In this document: positions 40,298-55,700 of the stretch, piece by piece
How positions within the stretch are numbered: position 1 is the first letter of the stretch
How the letters are laid out: every line of letters begins with the position of its first letter
NCBI GenBank assembly: GCA_016617855.1
Contig: JAECUM010096252.1
Span: 40,322 to 104,321 of the forward strand
Direction: 5' to 3'
From: Megalonaias nervosa
Taxonomy: Eukaryota > Mollusca > Bivalvia > Unionida > Unionidae
Length of the DNA stretch: 64,000 nt
The notes under the pieces: model-generated
Databases searched by the model: none
The model's input: only the letters and a program-made list of their open reading frames with translations
Told to the model about the DNA's origin: nothing
Translations under genes and position numbers: made by a program

Positions 40298-41839
40298 TGC
40301 GGAAAAACTGTTTCTGAAAGAATGTCAAAATAAACTGATATCAAAATCTGAAGAGAATTTTAAATTCAGCCTCCTTCTTGCCCACCGTTCCCATCACCGG
40401 CACTTTCTTAGTTTTTAAATGTAATTTAATCTCATTGGTTCGTCTATCCGCTCAGGACCAACCAAAGGGATGGAACCTACAGCACTTGGAACAAGGGTTC
40501 TCTTGTAATCAGTGACACAAATATTTGCTGGTTTTAAACATCACTTTTATTCTTTTACCCACTATTCCTCACCAAACTCTATGATATTTCTTTTTATTCT
40601 TATTGACACAGTCATAATACAGGGTTAATGATCATAATCATGTCAAAATTAAATCTTGGAAATGCATTCTTAATGTCACTTTATTCGTGGGTCCAATCGT
40701 TACTGCACTTATGTGGTATTGTATTTATTACATATCCCTTTTAATTCACACATTCTATGTATAAAGTTTAATCTATGCTTTTACAAATATGAATTAGGCA
40801 TTTGGCGTTTTATTATAGATATTGTACAACCGCAATATATACATGTACATAGCTGGAGCTAAGCCTGTATGTACTGTGCAGTTTCGTCATCAGTCTGTCT
40901 GCATTACAGATATTGATTGACTATTTAGCTTTGAATTTTAAAAATGTTGTAGGGGAGATATCAATGGATTTAATCTGCAGTGACAGGCAAGGGAATTGTT
41001 TCCTTACTTCTCAAATGGAACATAGGTTTTGATCCAGTAGGTGGTCCCATTTCTCACACTCAACTTTCAAATTTTAGGCAAATTTCAGGGCAGATGTTAC
41101 AGGCTAACAGTAATTCAAGTTTCTACAGAAAACTCATTCATTTACAATACATTCAAACTCTCTATTTTTTATGTTTTCAGTTGTTAATACAAGAAATTAT
41201 CGATGCATTGAACTCAAAGTGATACTTTAAGCATCAAGTTAGGAAATTAAAGATTCACTCTATTTCTAGCAAGTGCATTGGATTTGTAATATTCATTTGG
41301 ATATAACAACTAAATTCTAAACAATATACAGCAGTATTGGTCTGTATTCTTCTCTTTATTTTATGTTTGAACTGTGGCTAAGCAGTAAACATTCAGTTCG
41401 GTTCATGTGTCCCAGTGATCTAGATAAGATCGTAACGGTTGTAATACTTCTAATTTGGGTCCCAATCAAAACAACAGGTGTTCTCTGTGAATTTGCCTTT
41501 ATGTTGCAAATGCTTCTCAGTTTTATCCTCGGATTTACTCAACAAATTCTATTCCTGAGTAATTTCAATAGACAAACTGTAAGTTCCTCCACTTAAAATT
41601 GCTCCTTTAAAGGTACAATGCAGCAGACCATATTTATAAAAAATCTGAAGCTGAAATGGATTGTCTCTATGTTTGGTATTTTAAATGATTACATTGTGGA
41701 ATGTCTCTTGGGAATTGTCCCAAAAATGGATCATTTCAAATCATGCCTTGAATCTTGATATGACTCCCTTAGTCTTTCTTCCTTGATCTGGATTTTTTAA
41801 AAAGTTCAATGCAAGATTTCATATGCCAAAGTACTTGTA

Positions 41840-41840
<1 letters not shown>
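40298..41840. other. TLR 3' flank, non-coding
   Basis: Likely 3'UTR, then intergenic sequence. I see no clear polyadenylation cluster, no second gene and no repeat. Plus frames at 40980-41222 and 41363-41596 have no recognisable motif. Confidence 0.4.

Positions 41841-41841
<1 letters not shown>

Positions 41842-41893
<52 letters not shown>
41842..41893. repeat. (TC)n microsatellite
   Basis: About 25 CT units. Confidence 0.97.
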
Positions 41894-41897
<4 letters not shown>

Positions 41898-42459
41898 AAA
41901 CCAGCTTCACCTGGGAACTCAAGGTCACACCTTCTCTCCAAGATATTGTTGTCCACCTCAAATAACTCTGATCTGTAGGCCTAGATACCTTGAAATGCCT
42001 ATAACTTCAGTAACCTGTCATTATACTCGTTATCACCAGCTACCAAAGCGATCATATTCACCAAATGAAACTGGATTTCTTAAAATTACAAACGTGTGTT
42101 GGCCTTTTTGATGATTTAAAATGTAATGCAGTTAAGCATTCTGGATATGAAATTATTGGACTTTGGTTTCATATTTATTTAGCAAAAGTAGTTCTAGACT
42201 GTGATTCGCGGTGTGGAACAATTTGGTATGCGATACGAAATGTGCGATACGGCGATACAGATTGAACATTTGTATCGACCGCAAGACCAGCCATGTAAGA
42301 TTAAATGGGTATACGATAATGATTTTTCGGACATCTCAAGAGCTTTATCTTACAATTCAGGCGACGTATTTTGCTCACTGGGTGATATGGCATTAAAATT
42401 GATATCTTTTAGCAGGATGGGTCAGGACAAAAAGAGTTAGAGTCATGTGTAAAGGTGCA

Positions 42460-42720
42460 CATAACACAAAATAAATAAATGAATAAATAAATAAAATAAA
42501 TAAATCGCTTGATCAATCCATCATGCAGTGAAGTAATCAATCAATAACAAAAAAAAATAAATCATTATTATATCGATCGATCAACAAATCAATCGATCGG
42601 TTATCAAAACATAGATCAAATAATAAATAAATTAATGAGGAAATCAATTAATAATGAATACATAAATAAAAGAAAATTAAAAACATATTCAATAAAGAAA
42701 TAAAGAAATATACAGCACAT
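42460..42720. repeat. AT-rich AATAAATAAATA / ATCAATCGAT low-complexity region
   Basis: Irregular AAATA and GATCAAT motifs. Non-coding. Confidence 0.8.
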
Positions 42721-43799
42721 TGCCTCAATTATATATGCATGCATTACAAATCACTAAAATTGATGAATTTGTTCTTACTTGTACCTAACATTTGTGCGTA
42801 AAGTATTTGTCAATATAATTCACTTGATTATTAAAGGATTAAATACTAATTCCGTATCTTAAAGTTTGTATGTTTTTTTTCTTTTTACTTCTTATGCGTA
42901 GGTGAACATGGATGGATGTTTTGTGGACAACAAAAGATTTATGATAGGTTGATTTTTGTATGGTATTGCAACTGTTTGCTCAAATATTTTTGTTAGAAAA
43001 GCAATCCATTTTCAAGTGGAAAAGATCAAATCATTAGATTTATAATGCTAAATAGTATATAACTGCTTTCTGAAATAGCAAAATATATAACTAAGCACTA
43101 AATTAGACAAATATCGGCATGGAGAACAAATACAAAGACACGAAAATAAAGAAAAGGAAAACGAAACAAATTGAGGTCGATATGTACATGAAATGATTAT
43201 TGTTAAAAGAACAATATTATGACGATGGCAAAAAATTAGACGGATGTGGAGGGAGAAGGAAAGAAAACCAAAATTGAAAGATGAACCTGACTCACCGAAT
43301 GTATAACAGAGATGACTGAATCACGCACAGTTTGACTAAAATTACTGTAAGACCACAGTAATGCTCTTAGCGCCAATTCCATGTAAAATGTCTGACTCAG
43401 AATCTTTTTATGCTAAGCTTGTACTCCTAACTGGCAGATGAATGAATTTTGAGTACATGGCCACATTTAAGAGGCAGTTTTTTTGTTTTTAACACAAACA
43501 CAGTTATATGTTGATGTCATAAGAAACATACGGGTAATAATTTGACTGCAAGTTGAAATATCTTATATATAAACATCGACATTTGTCTTTCTTCTGTGTG
43601 TTCCAGATTCCAAAAAAATGGTCCCGAGTTTGAAACTCGCGGCGGCATCACAATTTTGTTAAAGATGTTTTTGTACTTTTTATTATATGTGTTCAAACTT
43701 TCTTTCAAACTCATCCATTTTTTATAATTTATTGTAACTTTTCTCTTCACGTCCAAGGAAGGGCAATTAATCTAGTGTTTTGAATAGTATCCTTGAAAT
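42721..43799. other. Non-coding, nothing recognised
   Basis: No gene seen. The 79-codon minus frame at 43517-43756 lacks any motif. Confidence 0.4.
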
Positions 43800-46700
43800 T
43801 AGGATCCGCATGACATACCTGGCTTGAATTGACTGTTATCAAATCTCTACCAGAATCCCTTTGCAAAATAAATGGGTGACAGTCGGGATAATCATATCAG
43901 CATGACATACCTGGCTTGAATTGACTGTTATCAAATCTCTACCAGAATCACTTTGCAAAATAAATGGGTGACAGTCGGGATAATGATATCAGCATGACAT
44001 ACCTGGCTTGAATTGACTGTTATTAAATCTCTACCAGAATCCCTTTGCAAAATAAATGGGTGACAGTCGGGATAATCATATCAGCATGACATACCTGGCT
44101 TGAATTGACTGTTATCAAATCTCTACCAGAATCCCTTTGCAAAATAAATGGGTGACAGTCGGGATAATCATATCAGCATGACATACCTGGCTTGAATTGA
44201 CTGTTCTCAAATCTCTACCAGAATCCCTTTGCAAAATAAATGGGTGGCAGTCGGGATAATCATATCAGCATGACATACCTGGCTTCAATTGATTCTTATG
44301 AAATCTCTACCAGAATCCGTTTGCAAAATAAATGGGTGGCAGTCGGGATAATCATATCAGCATGACATACCTGGCTTGAATTGACTGTTATCAAATCTCT
44401 ACCAGAATCCCTTTGCAAAACAAATGGGTGACAGTCGGGATAATCATATCAGCATGACATACCTGGTTTGAATTGACTGTTATCAAATCTATACCAGAAT
44501 CTCTTTGAAAAATAAATGGGTGGCAGTCGGGATAATCGTATCAGCATGACATACCTGGTTTGAATTGACTGTTATCAAATCTCTACCAGAATCCCTTTGC
44601 AAAATAAATGGGTGACAGTCGGTTTAATCGTATCAGCATGACATACCTGGCTTGAATTGACTGTTATCAAATCTCTACCAGAATCCCTTTGCAAAATAAA
44701 TGGGTGACAGTCGGGATAATCATATCAACATGACATACCTGGCTTGAATTGACTGTTATCAAATCTCTACCAGAATCCCTTTGCAAAATAAATGGGTGAC
44801 AGTCGGGATAATCGTATCACCATGACATACCTGGCTTGAATTGACTGTTATCAAATCTCTACCAGAATCCGTTTGCAAAATAAATAGGTGGCAGTCGGGA
44901 TAATCATATCAGCATGACATACCTGGCTTGAATTGACTGTTATCAAATCTCTACCAGAATCCCTTTGCAAAATAAATAGGTGGCAGTCGGGATAATCATA
45001 TCAGCATGACATACCTGGCTTGAATTGACTGTTATCAAATCTCTACCAGAATCCCTTTGCAAAATAAATGGGTGGCAGTCGGGATAATCATATCAGCATG
45101 ACATACCTGGTTTGAATTGACTGTTATCAAATCTCTACCAGAATCCCTTTGCAAAATAAATGGGTGACAGTCGGGATAATCATATCAGCATGACATACCT
45201 GGTTTGAATTGACTGTTATCAAATCTCTACCAGAATCCCTTTGCAAAATAAATGGGTGACAGTAGGGATAATCATATCAGCATGACATACCTGGTTTGAA
45301 TTGACTGTTATCAAATCTCTACCAGAATCCCTTTGCAAAATAAATGGGTGACAGTCGGGATAATCATATCAGCATGACATACCTGGCTTGAATTGACTCC
45401 TATCAAATCTCTACCAGAATCCCTTTGCAAAATAAATGGGTGGCAGTCGGGATAATCATATCAGCATGACATACCTGGCTTGAATTGACTGTTATCAAAT
45501 CTCTACCAGAATCCCTTTGCAAAATAAATGGGTGGTAGTTGGGATAATCATATCAGCATGACATACCTGGCTTGAATTAACTCTTATCAAATCTCTACCA
45601 GAATCCCATTGCAAAATAAATGGATGACAGTCGGGATAATCACATAAGGATGACATAACTGGTTTGAATTGACTGTTATCAAATCTCTACCAGAATCCCT
45701 TTGCAAAATAAATGGGTGACAGTCGGGAAAGTTATATCAGCATGACATACTTGGATTGAATTGACTTTTATCAAATCTCTACCAGAATCCCTTTGCAAAA
45801 TAAATGGGTGACAGTCGGGATAATCATATCAGCATGACATACCTGGCTTGAATTGACTGTTATCAAATCTCTACCAGAATCCCTTTGCAAAATAAATGGG
45901 TGGCAGTCGGGAAAATCATATCAGCATGACATACCTGGCTTGAATTGACTGTTATCAAATCTCTACCAGAATCCCTTTGCAAAATAAATGGGTGACAGTC
46001 GGGATAGTTATATCAGCATGACATACTTGGATTGAATTCACTGTTTTCAAATCTCTACCAGAATCCCTTTGCAAAATAAATAGGTGACAGTCGGGATAAT
46101 CATATCAGCATGACATACCTGGCTTGAATTGACCGTTATCAAATCTCTACCAGAATCCCTTTGAAAAATAAATGGGTGCCCGTCGAGATAATCATATCAG
46201 CATGACATACCTGGCTTAAATTGACTCTTATCAAATCTCTACCAGAATCCCTTTGCAAAATAAATGGGTGACAGTCGGGATAATCACATCAGCATGACAT
46301 ACCTTTTTTGAATTGACTGTTATCAAATCTCTACCAGAATCCCTTTGCAAAATAAATGGGTGACTGTCGGAATAATCATATCAGCATGACATATGTGGTT
46401 TGAATTGACTGTTATCAAATCTCTACCAGAATCCCTTTGCAAAATAAATGGGTGGCAGTCGGGATAATCATATCAGCATGACATACCTGGCTTGAATTGA
46501 CCCTTATCAAATCTCTACCAGAATCCCTTTGCAAAATAAACGGGTGACAGTCGGGATAATCATATCAGCATGAAATACCTGGCTTGAATTGACTGTTATC
46601 AAATCTCTACCAGAATCCCTTTGCAAAATAAATGGGTGACAGTCGGGATAATCGTATCACCATGACATACCTGGCTTGAATTGACTGTTATCAAATCTCT

Positions 46701-49700
46701 ACCAGAATCCCTTTGCAAAATAAATAGGTGGCAGTCGGGATAATCGTACCAGCATGACATACCCGGCTTGAATTGACTGTTATCAAATCTCTACCAGAAT
46801 CCCATTGCAAAATAAATGGGTGACAGTCGGGAAAATAATATCAGCATGACCTACCTGGCTTGAATTGACTCCTATCAAATCTCTACCAGAATCCCTTTGC
46901 AAAATAAATGGGTGGCAGTAGGGATAATCATATCAGCATGACATACTTGGCTTAAATTGACTGTTATCAAATCTCTATCAGAATCCCTTTGCAAAATAAA
47001 CGGGTGACAGTGGGGATAATCACATCAGCATGACATACCTGGTTTGAATTGACTGTTATCAAATCTCTACCAGAATCCCTTTGCAAAATAAATGGGTGAC
47101 AGTCGGGATAATCATATCAGCATGACATACCTGGCTTGCATTGACTGTTATCAAATCTCTACCAGAATCCCATTGCAAAATAAATGGGTGACAGTCGGGA
47201 TAATCATATCAGCATGACATACCTGGTTTGAATTGACTGTTATCAAATCTCTACCAGAATCCCTTTGCAAAATAAATGGGTGACAGTCGGGATAATCATA
47301 TCAGCATGACCTACCTGGCTTGAATTAACTCCTATCAAATCTCTACCAGAATCCCTTTGCAAAACAAATGGGTGGCAGTCGGGATAATCATATCAGCATG
47401 ACATAGCTGGCTTAAATTGACTGTTATCAAATCTCTACCAGAATCCCTTTGCAAAATAAATCGGTGACAGTCGGAATAATCATATCAGCATGACATACCT
47501 GGCTTGAATTGACTGTTATCAAATCTCTACCAGAATCCCTTTGCAAAATAAATGGGTGGTAGTTGCGATAATCATATCAGCATGACATACCTGGCTTGAA
47601 TTAACTCTTATCAAATCTCTACCAGAATCCCATTGCAAAATAAATGGATGACAGTCGGGATAATCACATAAGGATGACATACCTTTTTTGAATTGACTGT
47701 TATCAAATCTCTACCAGAATCCCTTTGCAAAATAAATGGGTGACAGTCGGGATAGTTATATCAGCATGACATACTTGGATTGAATTGTCTTTTATCAAAT
47801 CTCTACCAGAATCCCTTTGCAAAATAAATGGGTGACAGTCGGGATAATCATATCAGCATGACATACCTGACTTGAATTGACTGTTATCAAATCTCTACCA
47901 GAATCCCTTTGAAAAATAAATGGGTGCCCGTCGAGATAATCATATCAGCATCACATACCTGGCTTGAACTGACCGTTATCAAATCTCTACCAGAATCCCT
48001 TTGCAAAATAAATGGGTGCCCGTCGAGATAATCATATCAGCATGACATACCTGGCTTGAATTGACTCTTATCAAATCTCTACCAGAATCCCTTTGGAAAA
48101 TAAATGGGTGACAGTCGGGGTAATCACATCAGCATGACATACCTTTTTTGAATTGACTGTTATCAAATCTCTACCAGAATCCCTTTGCAAAATAAATGGG
48201 TGGCAGTCGGAATAATCATATCAGCATGACATATGTGGTTTGAATTGACTGTTATCACATCTCTACCAGAATCCCTTTGCAAAATAAATGGGTGGCAGTC
48301 GGGATAATCATATCAGCATGACATACCTGGCTTGAATTGACCCTTATCAAATCTCTACCAGAATCTCTTTGCAAAAATAAACGGGTGACAGTCGGGATAA
48401 TCATATCAGCATCACATACCTGGTTTGAATTGACTGTTATCAAATCTATACCAGAATCTCTTTGAAAAATAAACGGGTGGCAGTCGGGATAATCATATCA
48501 GCATGAAATACCTGGCTTGAATTGACTGTTATCAAATCTCTACCAGAATCCCTTTGCAAAATAAATGGGTCACAGTCGGGATTATCGTATCAGCATGACA
48601 TACCTGGCTTGAATTGACTGTTATCAAATCTCTACCAGAATCCCTTTGCAAAATAAATGGGTGGCAGTCGGGATAATCGTACCAGCATGACATACCTGGC
48701 TTGAATTGACTCTCATCAAATCTCTACCAGAATCCCTTTGCAAAATAAATGGGTGACAGTCGGGATAATCATATCAGCATGACCTCCCTGGCTTGAATTG
48801 ACTCCTATCAAATCTCTACCAGAATCCCTTTGCAAAATAAATGGGTGGCAGTAGGGATAATCATATCAGCATGACATACCTGGCTTAAATTGACTGTTTT
48901 CAAATCTCTACCAGAATCCCTTTGCAAAATAAACGGGTGACAGTCGGGATAACCATATCAGCATGACACACCTGGCTTGAATTGACTGTTATCAAATCTC
49001 TACCAGAATCCCTTTGCAAAATAAACGAGTGACAGTCGGGATAATCATATCAGCCTGACATACATGGCTTGAATTGACTGTTATCAAATCTCTACCAGAA
49101 TCCCTTTGCAAAATAAACGGGTGACAGTCGGGATAATCATATCAGCATGACATACCTAGCTTGAATTGACTGTTATCAAATCTCTACCAGAATCCCTTTG
49201 CAAAATAAATGGGTGGCAGTCGGGATAATCATATCAGCATGACATACCTGGCTTGAATTGACTGTTATCAAATCTCTACCAGAATCTGTTTGCAAAATAA
49301 ACGGGTGACAGTCGGGATAACCATATCAGCATGACATACCTGGCTTGAATTGACTCTTATCAAATCTCTACCAGAATCCCTTTGCAAAATAAATTTGTGG
49401 CAGTCGGGATAATGATATCAGCATGACATACCTGGCTTGAATTGACTCTTATCAAACCCCCACCCGAACCACTTTGAAAAATAAACGGGTGCCAGTCGGA
49501 ATAATCATATCAGCATGACATACCTGGTTTGAATTGACTGTTATCAAATCTCTACCAGAAACCCCTTGCAAAATAAATGGGTGGCAGTGGGGATAATCAT
49601 ATCAGCATGACACACCTGGCTTGAATTGACTGTTATCAAATCTCTACCAGAATCCCTTTGCAAAATAAACGGGTGACAGTCGGGATAATCATATCAGCAT

Positions 49701-52700
49701 GACATACCTGGCTTGAAATGACTGTTATCAAATCTCTACCAGAATCCCTTTGCAAAATAAATGGGTGACAGTCGGGATAATCATATCAGCATGACATACC
49801 TGGCTTGAATTGACTGTTATCAAATCTCTACCAGAATCCCTTTGCAAAATAAATGGGTGGCAGTCGGGATAATCATATCAGCATGACATACCTGGCTTGA
49901 ATTGACTGTTATCAAATCTCTACCAGAATCTCTTTGCAAAATAAACGGGTGACAGTCGGGATAACCATATCAGCATGACATACCTGGCTTGAATTGACTC
50001 TTATTAAATCTCTACCAGAATCCCTTTGCAAAATAAATGGGTGGCAGTCGGGATAATCATATCAGCATGACATACCTGGCTTGAATTGACTCTTATCAAG
50101 TCTCTACCAGAATCCCTTTGAAAAATAACTGGGTGGCAGTCGGGATAATCATATCAGCATGACATACCTGGCTTGAATTGACTGTTATCAAATCTCTACC
50201 AGAATCCCTTTGCAAAATAAATGGGTGACAGTCGGGATAATCATATCAGCATGACATACCTGGCTTGAATTGACTGTTATGAAATCTCTACCAGAATCCC
50301 TTTGCAAAATAAATGGGTGACAGTCGGGATAATCATATCAGCATGACATACCTGGCTTGAATTGACTGTTATCAAATCTCTACCAGAATCCCTTTGCAAA
50401 ATAAATGGGTGACAGTCGGGATAATCATATCAGCATGACATACCTGGCTTGAATTGACTCCTATCAAACCCCCACCAAAACCACTTTGAAAAATCAACGG
50501 GTGCCAGTCAGAATAATCATATCAGCATGACATACCTGGCTTGAATTGACTGTTATCAAATCTCCACCAGAATCCCTTTGAAAAATAAATGGGTGACAGT
50601 CGGGATAATCATATCAGCATGACATACCTGGCTTGAATTAACTGTTATCAAATCTCCACCAGAATCCCTTTGCAAAATAAATGGGTGACAGTCGGGATAA
50701 TCATATCAGCATGACATGCCTGGCTTGAATTGACTGTTATCAAATCTCTACCAGAATCCCTTTGAAAAATAAATGGGTGACCGTCGAGATAATCATATCA
50801 GCATGACATACCTGGCTTGAATTGACTGTTATCAAATCTCTACCAGAATCCCTTTGCAAAATAAATGGGTGACTGTCGGGATAATCATATCAGCAAGACA
50901 TACCTGGCTTGAATTGATTGTTATCAAATCTCTACCAGAATCTCTTTGGAAAATAAACGGGTGACAGTCGGGATAATCATATCAGCATCACATACCTGGC
51001 TTGAATTGACTGTTATCAAATCTCTACCAGAATCCCTTTGAAAAGTAAACGGGTGACAATCGGAATATTCATATCAGCATGAAATACCTGGCTTGAATTG
51101 ACTGTTATCAAATCTCCAACAGAGTCCCTTTGAAAAATACATGGGTGACAATCGGGATAATCATATCAGCATGACATACCTGGCTTGAATTGACTGTTAT
51201 CAAACCTGCACCAGAACCACCTTGAAAATTAAACGGGTGACAGTCGGAATAATCATATCAGCATGACATACTTGGCTTGAATTGACTGTTATCCAATCTC
51301 TACCAGAATCCCTTTGCAAAATAAATGGGTGACAGTCGGGATAATCATATCAGCATGACATACCTGGCTTGAATTGACTGTTATCAAATCTCTACCAGAA
51401 TCCCTTTGCAAAAGAAATGGGTGACAGTCGGAATAATCATATCAGTATGACATACCTGGCTTGAATTGACTCTTATCAAACTTCCACCATAACCACTTTG
51501 AAAAATAAACGGGTGACAGTCGGAATAATCATATCAGCATGACATACCTGGCTTGAATTAACTGTTATCAAATCTCCACCAGAATCCCTTTGAAAAATAA
51601 ATGGGTGACAGTCGGGATAATCATATCAGCATGACATACCTGGCTTGAATTGACTGTTATCAAATCTCTACCAGAATCCCTTTGCAAAATAAATGGGTGA
51701 CCGTCGAGATAATAATATCAGCATGACATACCTGGCTTGAATTGACTGTTATCAAATCCCTACCAGAATCCCTTTGCAAAATAAATGGGTGACAGTCGGG
51801 ATAATCATATCAGCAAGACATACCTGGCTTGAATTGATTGTTATCAAATCTCTACCAGAATCTCTTTGCAAAATAAACGGGTGACAGTCGGGATAATCAT
51901 ATCAGCATCACATACCTGGCTTGAATTGACTGTTATCAAATCTCTACCACAATCCCGTTGCAAAATAAATGGGTGGCAGTCGGGATAATCATATCAGCAT
52001 GACATACCTGGCTTGAATTGACTGTTATCAAATCTCTACCAGAATCCCTTTGCAAAATCAATGGGTGGCAGTCGGGATAATCATATCAGCATGACATACC
52101 TGGCTTGAATTGACTGTTATCAAATCTCTACCAGAATCCCTTTCAAAATAAATGGGTGGCAGTCGGGATAATCATATCAGCATGACATACCTGGCTTGAA
52201 TTGACTGTTATCAAACCTGCACCAGAACCACTTTGAAAAATAAACGGGTGACGGTCGGAATAATCATATCAGCATGACATACTTGGCTTGAATTGACTGT
52301 TATCAAATCTCTACCAGAATCCCTTTGCAAATAAATGGGTGACAGTCGGGATAATCATATCAGCATGACATACCTGGCTTGAATTGACTGTTATCAAATC
52401 TCTACCAGAATCCCTTTGCAAAAGAAATGGGTGACAGTCGGGATAATCATATCAGCATGACATACCTGGTTTGAATTAACTGTTATCAAATCTCTATCAG
52501 AATCCCTTTGCAAAATAAATGGGTGACAGTCGGGATAATCATATCAGCATGACCTACCTGGCTTGAATTGACTCCTATCAAATCTCTACCAGATTCCCTT
52601 TGCAATATAAATGGGTGGCAGTCGGGATAATCATATCAGCATGACATACCTGGCTTGAATTGACTGTTATCAAATCTCTACCAGAATCCCTTTGCAAAAT

Positions 52701-55700
52701 AAATGGGTGGTAGTTGGGATAATCATATCAGCATGACATACCTGGCTTGAATTAACTCTTATAAACTCTCTACCAGAATCCCATTGCAAAATAAATGGAT
52801 GACAGTCGGGATAATCACATAAGGATGACATAACTGGTTTGAATTGACTGTTATCAAATCTCTACCAGAATCCCTTTGCAAAATAAATGGGTGACAGTCG
52901 GGAAAGTTATATCAGCATGACATACTTGGATTGAATTGACTTTTATCAAATCTCTACCAGAATCCCTTTGCAAAATAAATGGGTGACAGTCGGGATAATC
53001 ATATCAGCATGACATACCTGGTTTGAATTGACTGTTATCAAATCTCTACCAGAATCTCTTTGCAAAATAAATGGGTGACAGTCGGAATAATCATATCAGC
53101 ATGACATACCTGGTTTGAATTGACTGTTATCAAATCTCTACCAGAATCCCTTTGCAAGAGAAATGGGTGGCAGTCGGGATAATCATATCAGCATGACATA
53201 CCTGGTTTGAATTGACTGTTATCAAATCTCTACCAGAATCCCTTTGCAAAATAAATGGGTGACAGTCGGAATAATCATATCAGCATGACATACCTGGCTT
53301 GAATTGACTGTTATCAAATCTCTACCAGAATCTCTTTGCAAAATAAACGGGTGACAGTCGGGATAACCATATCAGCATGACATACCTGGCTTGAATTGAC
53401 TCTTATCAAATCTCTACCAGAATTCCTTTGCAAAATAGATGGGTGGCAGTCGGGATAATCATATCAGCATGACATACTTGGCTTGAATTGACTCTTATCA
53501 AGTCTCTACCAGAATCCCTTTGAAAAATAACTGGGTGGCAGTCGGGATAATCATATCAGCATGACATACCTGGCTTGAATTGACTGTTATGAAATCTCTA
53601 CCAGAATCCCTTTGCAAAATAAATGGGTGACAGTCGGGATAATCATATCAGCATGACATACCTGGAATGAATTGACTGTTATCAATTCTCTACCAGAATC
53701 CCTTTGCAAAATAAATGGGTGACAGTCGGGATAATCATATCAGCATGACATACCTGGCTTGAATTGACTGTTATCAAATCTCTACCAGACTCCCTTTGCA
53801 AAATAAATGGGTGACAGTCGGGATAATCATATCAGCATGACATACCTGGCTTGAATTGACTCTTATCAAACCCCCACCAGAACCACTTTGAAAAATAAAC
53901 GGGTGCCAGCCAGAATAATCATATCAGCATGACATACCTGGCTTGAATTGACTGTTATCAAATCTCTACCAGAATCCCTTTGCAAAATAAATGGGTGACA
54001 GTCGGGATAATCATATCAGCATGACATACCTGGCTTGAATTGACTGTTATCAAATCTCTACCAGAATCCCTTTGCAAAAGAATCGGGTGGCAGTCGGGAT
54101 AATCATATCAGCATGATATACTTGGTTTGAATTGACTGTTATCAAATCTCTACCAGAATCCCTTTGAAACGTAAACGGGTGACAATCGGAATATTCATAT
54201 CAGCATGATATACCTGGCTTGAATTGACTGTTATCAAATCTCCACCAGAGTCCCTTTGCAAAATAAATGGGTGACAGTCGGGATAATCATATCAGCATGA
54301 CATACCTGGTTTGAATTGACTGTTATCAAACCTGCACCAGAACCACCTTGAAAATTAAACGGGTGACAGTCGGAATAATCATATCAGCATGACATACTTG
54401 GCTTGAATTGACTGTTATCCAATCTCTACCAGAATCCCTTTGCAAAATAAATGGGTGACAGTCGGGATAATCATATCAGCATGACATACCTGGCTTGAAT
54501 TGACTGTTATCAAATCTCTACCAGAATCCCTTTGCAAAAGAAATGGGTGACAGTCGGAATAATCATATCAGCATGACATACCTGGCTTGAATTGACTGTT
54601 ATCAAACTTCCACCAGAACCACTTTGAAAAATAAACGGGTGACAGTCGGAATAATCATATCAGCATGACATACCTGGCTTGAATTAACTCTTATCAAATC
54701 TCCACCAGAATCCCTTTGAAAAATAAATGGGTGACAGTCGGGATAATCATATCAGCATGACATACCTGGCTTGAATTGACTGTTATCAAATCTCTACCAG
54801 AATCCCTTTGAAAAATAAATGGGTGACAGTCGAGATAATCATATCAGCATGACATACCTGGCTTGAATTGACTGTTATCAAATCTCTACCAGAATCCCTT
54901 TGCAAAATAAATGGGTGACAGTCGGGATAATCATATCAGCAAGACATACCTGGCTTGAATTGATTGTTATCAAATCTCTACCAGAATCTCTTTGCAAAAT
55001 AAACGGGTGACAGTCGGGATAATCATATCAGCATGACATACCTGGCTTGAATTGACTGTTATCAAATCTCTACCAGAATCCCTTTGCAAAATAAATGGGT
55101 GGCAGTCGGGATAATCATATCAGCATGACATACCTGGCTTGAATTGACTGTTATCAAATCTCTACCAGAATCCCTTTGCAAAATCAATGGGTGACAGTCG
55201 GGATAATCATATCAGCATGACATACCTGGCTTGAATTGACTGTTATCAAATCTCTACCAGAATCCCTTTGCAAAATAAATGGGTGACAGTCGGGATAATC
55301 ATATCAGCATCACATACCTGGGTTGTATTGACTGTTTTCAAATCTCTACCAGAATCCCCTTGCAAAATAAATGGGTGACAGTCGGGATAATCATATCAGC
55401 ATGACATACCTGGCTTGAATTGACTGTTATCAAATCTCTACCAGAATCCCTTTGCAAAAGAAATCGGGTGGCAGTCGGGATAATCATATCAGCATGATAT
55501 ACTTGGTTTGAATTGACTGTTATCAAATCTCTACCAGAATCCCTTTGAAAAGTAAACGGGTGACAATCGGAATATTCATATCAGCATGATATACCTGGCT
55601 TGAATTGACTGTTATCAAATCTCCACCAGAGTCCCTTTGCAAAATAAATGGGTGACAGTCGGGATAATCATATCAGCATGACATACCTGGCTTGAATTGA

